Source: an uncultured Oscillospiraceae bacterium (lineage in GTDB: Bacteria; Bacillota; Clostridia; Oscillospirales; Oscillospiraceae). From it: a stretch of 10,042 bases of DNA. Of this stretch, positions 1 through 5,877 are shown in pieces. Within the stretch, counting starts at the first letter, position 1; each line of letters opens with the position of its first letter. A program made the translations under genes and the position numbers. Where the stretch lies: NCBI GenBank assembly GCA_900769995.1, contig CAAGIT010000117.1:1-10042 (forward strand). Direction: 5' to 3'. The notes below the pieces were generated by a model. It was not told the DNA's origin and did no database searches. It saw only the letters and a program-made list of their open reading frames with translations.

Positions 1-99
1 ATGATGGTCGGTAAGCGCCGCAGCCTGCTCGACTACCTTGCAAAGAAGGACATCAACCGTTATCGTTCCATCATTGCACGTCTGGGCATCCGTAAGTAA
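1..99 (+). CDS. rpsO: 30S ribosomal protein S15, C-terminal end (partial)
   Basis: The open frame runs from the window edge to TAA at 97-99 and gives the last 32 residues of a protein ending in LGIRK. The stretch with [14 protein letters not shown] followed by [12 protein letters not shown] matches the highly conserved C-terminal helix of ribosomal protein S15, which binds the central domain of 16S rRNA in the 30S subunit. The 5' part of the gene lies outside the window, so its start cannot be judged; the ATG at position 1 is internal. A hairpin terminator follows directly and pnp lies downstream, the classical rpsO-pnp gene order. Confidence 0.93.
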   Translation: MMVGKRRSLLDYLAKKDINRYRSIIARLGIRK

Positions 100-109
100 T
101 TGCGCATTT

Positions 110-141
110 ATGGGCGACCCACGCAAGGGTCGCCCATTTTT
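110..141 (+). terminator. rpsO intrinsic terminator (possibly leaky)
   Basis: An 11-bp perfect stem, ATGGGCGACCC (110-120) with GGGTCGCCCAT (127-137), closes a 6-nt loop and is followed by a short T run to 141. It sits 10 nt after the rpsO stop. I see no convincing promoter between it and pnp, so some read-through from rpsO is probably how pnp is transcribed, as in other rpsO-pnp operons. Confidence 0.85.
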
Positions 142-152
142 CACCACAAAGC

Positions 153-229
153 CACGGGAGCGCCTGTTTAGCAGTTGAAGCTGTTTCCGAAGCGGTTCTG
201 AGCCGGCTTCAAGTGCTAAACCTCCCGTG
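153..229 (+). promoter_or_regulatory. Long hairpin in the pnp 5' leader
   Basis: Three helical blocks stack into one long imperfect hairpin. They are CACGGGAG (153-160) with CTCCCGTG (222-229), TTTAGCA (167-173) with TGCTAAA (214-220), and TTGAAGC (175-181) with GCTTCAA (206-212), with a 6-nt bulge at 161-166 opposite C221. About 22 base pairs are formed in total. A long double-stranded leader upstream of pnp is the hallmark of PNPase autoregulation in E. coli, where RNase III cleaves the leader and PNPase then removes the remaining strand. That this one works the same way is inferred. The hairpin is flanked by the direct repeat ACCACAAA (143-150 and 231-238), which could also mean an inserted small element. 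Confidence 0.72.
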
Positions 230-255
230 AACCACAAAATTTTAACAGGAGGTTT
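218..255 (+). promoter_or_regulatory. pnp ribosome binding site with upstream anti-Shine-Dalgarno segment
   Basis: The Shine-Dalgarno AGGAGG is at 247-252, 6 nt before the ATG at 259. Bases 218-225 (AAACCTCC) are an exact 8-base complement of 248-255 (GGAGGTTT), enough for a hairpin with a 22-nt loop that would hide the ribosome binding site. In the long leader hairpin bases 218-220 and 222-225 are already paired with the 5' arm, so the two structures exclude each other. A second, shorter complement exists between CCTGTT (163-168) and AACAGG (244-249). The pairing is seen directly; its regulatory use is inferred. Confidence 0.6.
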
Positions 256-258
256 CTT

Positions 259-2388
259 ATGATCACCAGAAAACAGTACCCCAATCATCATGTGTTTGAA
301 ACGATGATCGGCGGCCGTCCCTTCACCGTGGAAACCGGTAAGGTCGCGGAGCTTGCCAACGCCGAGTGCATCTGCCGCTACGGCGACACCACCGTTTTGA
401 CCACCGTCACCTGCTCCCCCGACCCCAAGGCGGGCATCGACTACTTCCCCCTGACCATCGAGTTCGAGGAGAGAATGTACTCCGTCGGCCGCATCCCCGG
501 CAGCTTCAACCGCCGCGAGGGTAAGCCCTCCGAGCGCGGCATCCTCAACAGCCGCATCATCGACCGTCCGATGCGTCCGCTGTTCGACGACGAGCTGAGA
601 AACGACGTCGTCGTGACCTGCACTGTCCTGACCAACGACTATGACTACCCCGTCGAGATCGTTGCCTCTCTGGGCGCGTCCATCGCCATCGCTTCCTCCG
701 ATGTGCCCTGGAACGGACCGGTCGCCACCACCAATGTCGCCCATCTGGACGGCCAGTATATCGTCAACCCCACCACCGAGCAGCGCAACGCAGCCGACTG
801 CTTCGTGTGCATCGCCTCCACCTTTGAGAAGGTCGTTATGATCGAAACCGAGGCAAAGGAAGCTCCCGAAAACATCGTTTACGAGTGCATCCGCATCGCC
901 CACGGCACGAACATGGAGGTTGTCCAGTTCATCAACACCATCGTGGACACCATCGGCAAGCCGAAGTTCACCTTCGAGAAGGCCGCTGTCAACCATGAGC
1001 TGCTCGACGAGCTGTGCGAATACGGTCTGGGTCAGATCGAGTACGCCCTCGACACCGCCGACAAGAACATCCGCGAGGAGCGTCTGACCGCTGCCCGCCG
1101 TGACTTTGCCGAGAAGTTTGCCGAGAAGTACGAGGATTTCGACACCCACATCGAGGTCTGCCTGTACAAGATGCAGAAAAAGGTCGTTAAGAAGTGGCTG
1201 CTCGCGGGCAAGCGTGTCGATGGCCGCGGCATGGACGAGATCCGTCCGCTCGATGCCGAGGTCGGCGTTCTGCCCCGTGTGCACGGCTCCGGTCTGTTCT
1301 CCAGAGGTCAGACACAGGTTCTGTCCATCTGCACCCTGAACACCCTCTCCGCTGCCCAGAAGCTCGACACCATCTATGCCGAGGAGGGCAAGCGCTATAT
1401 CCACCACTACAATTTCCCGTCCTTCTCCACCGGCGAAGCAAGACCTGCCCGCTCCACCTCCCGTCGTGAGATCGGTCACGGCTCTCTGGCGGAAAAGGCA
1501 CTCCTGCCGGTCATCCCCAGCGTCGAGGAATTCCCCTATGCCATCCGTGTCGTCTCCGAGGTTCTGTCCTCCAACGGCTCCACCTCCCAGGGCTCCATCT
1601 GCGGCTCCACGCTGGCACTGATGGACGCGGGCGTTCCCATCAAGCGTCCGGTCGCGGGCATTTCCTGCGGTCTGATCTCCGATCAGGAGACCGGCGAATG
1701 GAGAACCTTCACCGACATCCAGGGCGTTGAGGACTTCCACGGCGAGATGGACTTCAAGGTCGCCGGTACCTCCGAGGGCATCACCGCCATTCAGATGGAC
1801 CTGAAGAACAAGGGTCTGACCATGGAAATCATTGCCGACGCGCTTGAGCGCTGCCGCGTTGCCCGTATGGAGATCCTCGAGCAGGTCATGCTTCCCTGCA
1901 TTTCCGAGCCGCGTCCGGATGTTTCCGAATACGCGCCCAAGATGATCTCCATGCAGATTCCCGTGGACAAGATCCGCGAGGTCATCGGCTCCGGCGGCAA
2001 GACCATCCAGAAGATTTGCGCCGATACCGGTGCAAAGGTCGACATCGACGACGACGGCAACGTCTTTATCGCCGCTGTCGATTCCGCTGCCGGCTATGCC
2101 GCAAAGAAGATGATCGACGATATCTGCTTCGTGCCCGAGGTCGGCGCTCTGTATTACGGCAAGGTCGTCCGCATCCTGCCCATCGGCGCGTTTGTCGAAA
2201 TCGCTCCGGGTCATGACGGCATGGTGCACATCTCCAAGCTCGAAAACCGCCGCGTGGAAAAGGTCGAGGACGTTCTGAACGTCGGCGACATGACGTGGGT
2301 CAAGTTCATGGGCTTCGATGAGAAGGGCCGCGCAAACTTCAGCCGCCGTGACGCGCTGAAGGAGCTGGCTGAGAGCGAACAACAATAA
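259..2388 (+). CDS. pnp: Polyribonucleotide nucleotidyltransferase (PNPase)
   Basis: A complete 709-residue PNPase, the normal length. It degrades RNA 3' to 5' by phosphorolysis, releasing nucleoside diphosphates, as a trimer in the cytoplasm and often with other RNA-decay enzymes. The first RNase PH domain (about 13-145) carries the conserved stretch GSFNRREGKPSERG (81-94). The alpha-helical middle lies around 240-315. The second, catalytic RNase PH domain (about 316-545) carries FSRGQTQVL (347-355) and EDFHGEMDFKVAG (491-503). In that motif D492 and D498 match the two metal-binding catalytic aspartates of E. coli PNPase, D486 and D492. A KH domain with the GSGG loop (577-580) and an S1 domain (about 628-697) complete the protein. 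The ATG at 259 has an AGGAGG site 6 nt upstream. It follows rpsO and is probably read from the rpsO promoter through a structured leader. Confidence 0.97.
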   Translation: MITRKQYPNHHVFETMIGGRPFTVETGKVAELANAECICRYGDTTVLTTVTCSPDPKAGIDYFPLTIEFEERMYSVGRIPGSFNRREGKPSERGILNSRIIDRPMRPLFDDELRNDVVVTCTVLTNDYDYPVEIVASLGASIAIASSDVPWNGPVATTNVAHLDGQYIVNPTTEQRNAADCFVCIASTFEKVVMIETEAKEAPENIVYECIRIAHGTNMEVVQFINTIVDTIGKPKFTFEKAAVNHELLDELCEYGLGQIEYALDTADKNIREERLTAARRDFAEKFAEKYEDFDTHIEVCLYKMQKKVVKKWLLAGKRVDGRGMDEIRPLDAEVGVLPRVHGSGLFSRGQTQVLSICTLNTLSAAQKLDTIYAEEGKRYIHHYNFPSFSTGEARPARSTSRREIGHGSLAEKALLPVIPSVEEFPYAIRVVSEVLSSNGSTSQGSICGSTLALMDAGVPIKRPVAGISCGLISDQETGEWRTFTDIQGVEDFHGEMDFKVAGTSEGITAIQMDLKNKGLTMEIIADALERCRVARMEILEQVMLPCISEPRPDVSEYAPKMISMQIPVDKIREVIGSGGKTIQKICADTGAKVDIDDDGNVFIAAVDSAAGYAAKKMIDDICFVPEVGALYYGKVVRILPIGAFVEIAPGHDGMVHISKLENRRVEKVEDVLNVGDMTWVKFMGFDEKGRANFSRRDALKELAESEQQ

Positions 2389-2392
2389 ATTG

Positions 2393-2430
2393 CAAGGCGG
2401 CTGTATCCCTGCGATACAGCCGCCTTGTTG
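2393..2430 (+). terminator. pnp terminator
   Basis: A perfect 15-bp stem (2393-2407 with 2413-2427) closes a 5-nt loop, only 4 nt after the pnp stop codon. The following TTGTTGGTATTT is T-rich but interrupted. This makes it a stable 3' end, with stem stability rather than a T run doing most of the work. Confidence 0.8.
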
Positions 2431-2462
2431 GTATTTACCGGATTCCGGGCATTTGCCCTTTA

Positions 2463-2520
2463 TACCAATCACCAATTAAAATGTGCAACGCACATTTTAA
2501 TTGCGATACCGTGATTGGTA
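2463..2520. repeat. 58-nt nested inverted repeat between convergent genes
   Basis: The outer arms TACCAATCAC (2463-2472) and GTGATTGGTA (2511-2520) are perfect 10-bp complements. Directly inside, 2473-2486 and 2490-2503 form a perfect 14-bp AT-rich stem with a 3-nt AAC loop, leaving a 7-nt bulge on the 3' side (2504-2510). The 24 paired positions have no mismatch. No T run follows on either strand, so it does not look like an ordinary terminator. It could be a small mobile or repeat element, or a transcript-end structure. No target-site duplication is evident. Confidence 0.7.
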
Positions 2521-2551
2521 CAAGACGTATTTTCCTTACCTTATCATCGCG

Positions 2552-2611
2552 AAAATTCAACGCCGGAACAGCGTTGAAAACCGATTGAAATGAATATTTT
2601 AATCGGTTTTT
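2552..2611 (-). terminator. Tandem terminators at the end of the acyl operon
   Basis: Reading the minus strand after the ACP stop, the first hairpin has arms of 10 bp (2610-2601 with 2586-2577, AAAACCGATT type) around a 14-nt loop. The second has TTCAACGC (2578-2571) with GCGTTGAA (2563-2556), a 7-nt loop and then TTTT (2555-2552). The first stem starts 5 nt after the ACP stop codon. The two share two bases, so they may form alternatively. The first hairpin is A/T-flanked on both sides and may also stop plus-strand transcripts. Confidence 0.65.
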
Positions 2612-2615
2612 AGTA

Positions 2616-2837
2616 TTAGATGCGACATTCGAGGTATCTGCAAACATCGCCGACCGTTTCAAATTTTACAAAATCAGCAAATTTGAACCGGAACGCATCT
2701 TCAAGCTCCATTGCCATCATCATCATGGCGAGGGAATCAAATCCGAGATCCTCGATCAATCTTGTATCCTCGGTCACCGCGGACATATCCACCTCGGGCA
2801 GGACTCTGCCGAGTATTTCTTTCAGTTGTTCAAGCAT
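2616..2837 (-). CDS. Acyl carrier protein of the acyl operon
   Basis: A 73-residue acidic protein with the acyl carrier protein fold signature. DLGFDSLAMM places the phosphopantetheine-accepting serine at residue 35, followed by the acidic recognition helix (MAMELEDAF). It would carry acyl groups as thioesters in the cytoplasm. The start at 2837 was chosen because GGAGGG (2848-2843) lies 5 nt upstream; the ATG at 2840 would leave only 2 nt, and a further upstream GTG or ATG would run deep into the preceding gene. The first codons overlap the last bases of the acyltransferase gene (stop at 2832-2830), so the two are translationally coupled. It may be the housekeeping AcpP or a dedicated carrier. 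Its place at the end of a plsX operon fits the first, the tight coupling to an acyltransferase the second. Confidence 0.9.
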   Translation of the reverse strand: MLEQLKEILGRVLPEVDMSAVTEDTRLIEDLGFDSLAMMMMAMELEDAFRFKFADFVKFETVGDVCRYLECRI

Positions 2838-3963
2838 CATTACCCTCCAATGTTTTCTTATAAGATCTTCTGCGTTTGTGCTGACGGGCATCAAAATGCT
2901 TCCATTGCGCCCGAACAGCCGTATTGCTCTCCAGATTCAGATTGGTCTCGCACCGTTTCACCTTGCCCTCCGACAGCATCTGCAACAGTTTATCGAGAAT
3001 CACAGCGTTGATCCCTGTCTTCTGGTATTCCGGCCGTATCGCCACCAAGCCGAGATCGATCGTTTCGGGATTCCGTACGGTTCTCAGAATTCTGAGCACC
3101 GTCGGAAGCGTCAATCGTCCGCCGCTTTTCCTGACGGCCTCACCGATGCCGGGGAAGCAAAGTCCAAAGCCGACAACCCGATCGTTTTCATCACAGATAA
3201 AGACGGCACATTCCTTATTGATGATCAGCATAAACTGACGGACAAGTTCATCCTGCGCCTCCCCGGAGATCGGAACCGTTCCGTAGAGATCGCGGTAGCA
3301 CTCATCCAGACATTCAAAAAATCCGTCACGGTATTTTTCAATATACTTTCTCTTGGGGAGATTGGTATCGGCAACATGAAGCTTATGCAGCTCCATCGTC
3401 CTTTTTGCCACACGGGAGAGCATCTCGTTTCTCTTGGCCGGCATTTTCAGCTCGTATTCTAACCAATCGACATCGGGCTGATAGCCGCTGCTTTCCAGCA
3501 GCCCGGCATAGTATTCGTAATTGTACTGCTCCTCAAAGGTTTGATTCTCCTCAAAGCCCTCGACAAGCAAGCCCTCTCTGTCGAGATCGTTAAAGCCAAG
3601 CGGCCCGCAGATCTCCTTCATGCCGCGCTCCAAGCCCCATTTTTCAACAGCAGAAAAAAGCGCCTTTGCGACCTCGGTGTCATCGATCGAATCAAACCGC
3701 GTAAAACGGATCTGCGAAACGTTATGGATCTCATTGTATTGCTTTTGAAGGATCCCATGGATCCTTCCGACGGTTTTGCCGTCACGGACTGCCAGAAAAA
3801 AGACCGATTCCGCAATGTCGGAGCATCCGCCCGATTTCAAAAGCTTCTTTTCATCCCCGTACAGCGGTGGGACGAAATAGGGGCATTTTTTATAGAGTCT
3901 GAGCGGAAATTCGATAAATTCTTTGATGTCACGCGCAGAGCGAACCTCTCTTACTGTCAGCAT
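2830..3963 (-). CDS. Large two-lobed GNAT-type acyltransferase (YghO-like)
   Basis: A 377-residue protein of the large GNAT-like family that includes E. coli YghO. The N-terminal part has FPLRLYKKCPYFVPPLYGDE (19-38). The family's central block follows, with ICGPLGFNDLDREGLLVEGF (118-137) and then YNYEYYAGLLESSGYQPDVD (147-166). The C-terminal lobe (about 215-370) holds a GNAT-like region: VGFGLCFPGIGEA (264-276), LGLVAIRPEYQKTGINAVI (304-322) as the probable acyl-donor pyrophosphate-binding loop, and ETNLNLESNTAV (339-350). No signal peptide or membrane segment is seen, so it is probably cytoplasmic. Start 3963 has GGAGGA 5 nt upstream; an in-frame start 46 codons earlier would overlap degV deeply and adds non-conserved sequence. 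It lies 1 nt after the degV stop and overlaps the ACP gene. Transfer of an acyl group from ACP or acyl-phosphate to an unknown acceptor is inferred; acetyl-CoA as donor is possible. Confidence 0.8.
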   Translation of the reverse strand: MLTVREVRSARDIKEFIEFPLRLYKKCPYFVPPLYGDEKKLLKSGGCSDIAESVFFLAVRDGKTVGRIHGILQKQYNEIHNVSQIRFTRFDSIDDTEVAKALFSAVEKWGLERGMKEICGPLGFNDLDREGLLVEGFEENQTFEEQYNYEYYAGLLESSGYQPDVDWLEYELKMPAKRNEMLSRVAKRTMELHKLHVADTNLPKRKYIEKYRDGFFECLDECYRDLYGTVPISGEAQDELVRQFMLIINKECAVFICDENDRVVGFGLCFPGIGEAVRKSGGRLTLPTVLRILRTVRNPETIDLGLVAIRPEYQKTGINAVILDKLLQMLSEGKVKRCETNLNLESNTAVRAQWKHFDARQHKRRRSYKKTLEGNDA

Positions 3964-3964
3964 A

Positions 3965-4867
3965 TCAGTCCTCCAGCGCTTCGTCATCCCGGCGCAGGAA
4001 TGCCAGACCGTAGCCCGCAAGCCAAGGCCCGTTGTGGCATCCGCTGACGGGCGACATAATGACCGCTTCGTGATTGGTCTTGATTCCGTACTTCGCTTCA
4101 ATTTCCTCCAGCGTTCCGATCAGGGAGGGGCCTGTGTAAATGTGCCACAGGAGATAGTCCTTCGGATCTCTGTCGCCAATGCACTCTTTCAAAAGCTCGC
4201 AGGTTCTCATCAACGCCTTTTTCTGCGTAGGGACGCTTTCGAGCGGTACGATCTCGCCTTCCTTGGAAAAGTGAATGACGGGGCAGATGTTGAGAAGCTG
4301 ACCCATAAACGCCTTGCCGCCCTTGAGTCTGCCGTTGTAGATCAGATAATCAAGCTTTCCATCGACACCGATGAATTCCTGATGCTTCATCATCCAGCGC
4401 GTTTCCTTGAGAATATCCTCGGCAGACCTTCCGCTCGCCGCGTATTCCGCCGCCTTGATCGCCAGAAGACCCTCGCCAAAGCAGGTGATTTTCGTGTCGA
4501 TCACGTGGATCTTCAGCCTGTCCTCATACTCCTTTGCGACAAGACAGATCTTGTTATACGTTCCGCCGAGCGCAGAGGAAAGGACGTACACAATCGCCTC
4601 GTCACAGCCCTCAGCGATCGCTCTGTCGAAGCTCGCCATGATCTCCCCGGTATCGGGCATACCGGTCGAGGGCAGATGGTTTTTGGGATCCTCAATGGTT
4701 TCGAGCTGACGGTAAAAATCAACGGGGTCAAGGTCATAGCCCTCTCGGTATTCCTTTCCGTTGAAGAAAACGTGGACGCGGATGATCTCGATCCCAAGCG
4801 ACTTGTAGCGTTCGGGTGCGTAATCGATACAGCCCGTTGACGTACACATAATTTTGATCTTTGACAT
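3965..4867 (-). CDS. DegV family fatty-acid-binding protein (FakB-like)
   Basis: A 300-residue DegV-family protein. These proteins bind one fatty acid in a buried tunnel, and as FakB they present its carboxyl group to the kinase FakA for phosphorylation. Visible family motifs are STGMPDTGEI (67-76), SSALGGTYN (97-105, usual form SSxLSGTY), VIDTK (122-126), LDYLIYNGRLKGGKAF (172-187) with the conserved Arg, LLNICPVIHF (191-200), and SGCHNGPWLAGYGL (275-288) with the fatty-acid-contacting His. The usual N-terminal TDST motif is altered to TST within CTSTGC (8-13). ATG 4867 was chosen over the in-frame GTG at 4879 because GGGTGGA sits about 8 nt before the ATG, while the GTG has no usable spacing. 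It begins 14 nt after the plsX stop and ends 1 nt before the acyltransferase gene. Ligand preference cannot be read from sequence. Confidence 0.9.
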   Translation of the reverse strand: MSKIKIMCTSTGCIDYAPERYKSLGIEIIRVHVFFNGKEYREGYDLDPVDFYRQLETIEDPKNHLPSTGMPDTGEIMASFDRAIAEGCDEAIVYVLSSALGGTYNKICLVAKEYEDRLKIHVIDTKITCFGEGLLAIKAAEYAASGRSAEDILKETRWMMKHQEFIGVDGKLDYLIYNGRLKGGKAFMGQLLNICPVIHFSKEGEIVPLESVPTQKKALMRTCELLKECIGDRDPKDYLLWHIYTGPSLIGTLEEIEAKYGIKTNHEAVIMSPVSGCHNGPWLAGYGLAFLRRDDEALED

Positions 4868-4881
4868 AGTTTTTTCCACCC

Positions 4882-5868
4882 TTATATTTTGTTTCTGCTC
4901 TTATCAAAAACAGATTTATGATGCGCCATATTCAAAAGCATTTCGGAGGTATTCACGATGGTGCTTTCCGCGGCGGTTCCTCTTGCTTTTATGATCGGCT
5001 TCGCAACGCCGAGAATCACCCCGCCGCCGAGTGAGCCGATGTCGTAAACCCCCATCAGATGCGCGCCAAGCTTCTTGATCTCATCGGATTTTTCACGGTG
5101 CGCGTACTTCATAATATCCGTAATGATGCGCATTGCCGTTCCTTCGGTAACCTTCAAAACCTGATTTCCGGCGAAGCCGTCACACACGAGAACATCGCAG
5201 ACACCCGAAAGCGCCGTGTTTCCCTCCACATTGCCGACAAAATTCAATTTCTCATCCTTCGCCAGCAACGGATGCGTTTCCTTGACCAGCTTATTGCCCT
5301 TGGTCGGCTCGCTCCCGTTGGAAAGCAGTCCGACCCTCGGGCTTTGGAGCCCGTACGTTGCCCTCATAAAATCAGAGCCGAGATGCGCAAAATAATGGAG
5401 CATCTGCGGTGTGCAGTCAATGGTGGCACCCGTATCGACAAGGCAGGTAAAGCCGCCGTCCGCCGAGGGAAGCACCGCCGCAAGTGCGGGACGAACACGC
5501 TCCCTGCCGGAAACATATCGCATAGCACCCGTCAGAAGAACGCCTGTGTTTCCTGCGCTGATCATACCGAAAATATCATCGCGGCCCGCCAGCACACACA
5601 GCCCCGTCAACATCGAAGAATCTGTTTTGTGAAATAGCGCATCGGCAGGGTTGTCAAAATTCGTGATCTCTCCTTTGGCATCCACGATCTCAACGCGATC
5701 CATTGGAATCCCGTTTTTTTCACATTCCCTGCGGATCACCGTTTCGTCACCGACAAGAACAACGCCCAGCTCATCAAATTTTTCAAGCGCATCACCTGCG
5801 CCCTTGATCATCACGGCTGCGCCGTTGTCGCCGCCCTTTGTGTCGATCAGAATCTTTACAGTATCCAT
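4882..5868 (-). CDS. plsX: Phosphate acyltransferase PlsX (acyl-ACP:phosphate transacylase)
   Basis: A 328-residue PlsX, near the usual 320-345. It reversibly converts acyl-ACP plus phosphate to acyl-phosphate plus ACP at the inner face of the membrane. Acyl-phosphate normally feeds PlsY, which acylates glycerol-3-phosphate at the start of phospholipid synthesis. Family motifs in order are a glycine-rich start DTKGGDNGA (9-17; most PlsX have DAMGGD), KTDSSMLTGL (81-90), SAGNTGVLLTGA (104-115), GNKLVKE (191-197), FVGNVEGNTALSG (210-222) and CDGFAGNQVLKVTEG (229-243). AAGGAG 5 nt before the ATG supports the start. That site overlaps the TAA of the upstream kinase gene, leaving a 9-nt gap, so the two are co-transcribed. 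No PlsY, FabH or FabD lies in the cluster. Identity is secure from the motifs; the changed start motif is a small oddity. Confidence 0.95.
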   Translation of the reverse strand: MDTVKILIDTKGGDNGAAVMIKGAGDALEKFDELGVVLVGDETVIRRECEKNGIPMDRVEIVDAKGEITNFDNPADALFHKTDSSMLTGLCVLAGRDDIFGMISAGNTGVLLTGAMRYVSGRERVRPALAAVLPSADGGFTCLVDTGATIDCTPQMLHYFAHLGSDFMRATYGLQSPRVGLLSNGSEPTKGNKLVKETHPLLAKDEKLNFVGNVEGNTALSGVCDVLVCDGFAGNQVLKVTEGTAMRIITDIMKYAHREKSDEIKKLGAHLMGVYDIGSLGGGVILGVAKPIIKARGTAAESTIVNTSEMLLNMAHHKSVFDKSRNKI

Positions 5869-5877
5869 GTTTTCTCC

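Noticed and set aside
2435..2662. 75-codon minus-strand open frame between pnp and the acp gene
   Set aside because: It runs through the inverted repeat and tandem terminators, overlaps the acp end in another frame and has no protein-like motif.
2620..3462. 280-codon plus-strand open frame
   Set aside because: It lies antisense to the acyltransferase and ACP genes, its translation shows no family motif, and both minus-strand proteins have clear motifs and ribosome sites.
3964..4101. A 46-residue N-terminal extension of the acyltransferase
   Set aside because: It would overlap degV by about 135 bases, while ATG 3963 has a GGAGGA site at ideal distance and begins where the conserved family sequence begins.
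3923..4840. 305-codon plus-strand open frame opposite degV
   Set aside because: Antisense shadow of a well-conserved DegV protein; it has no recognisable domain.
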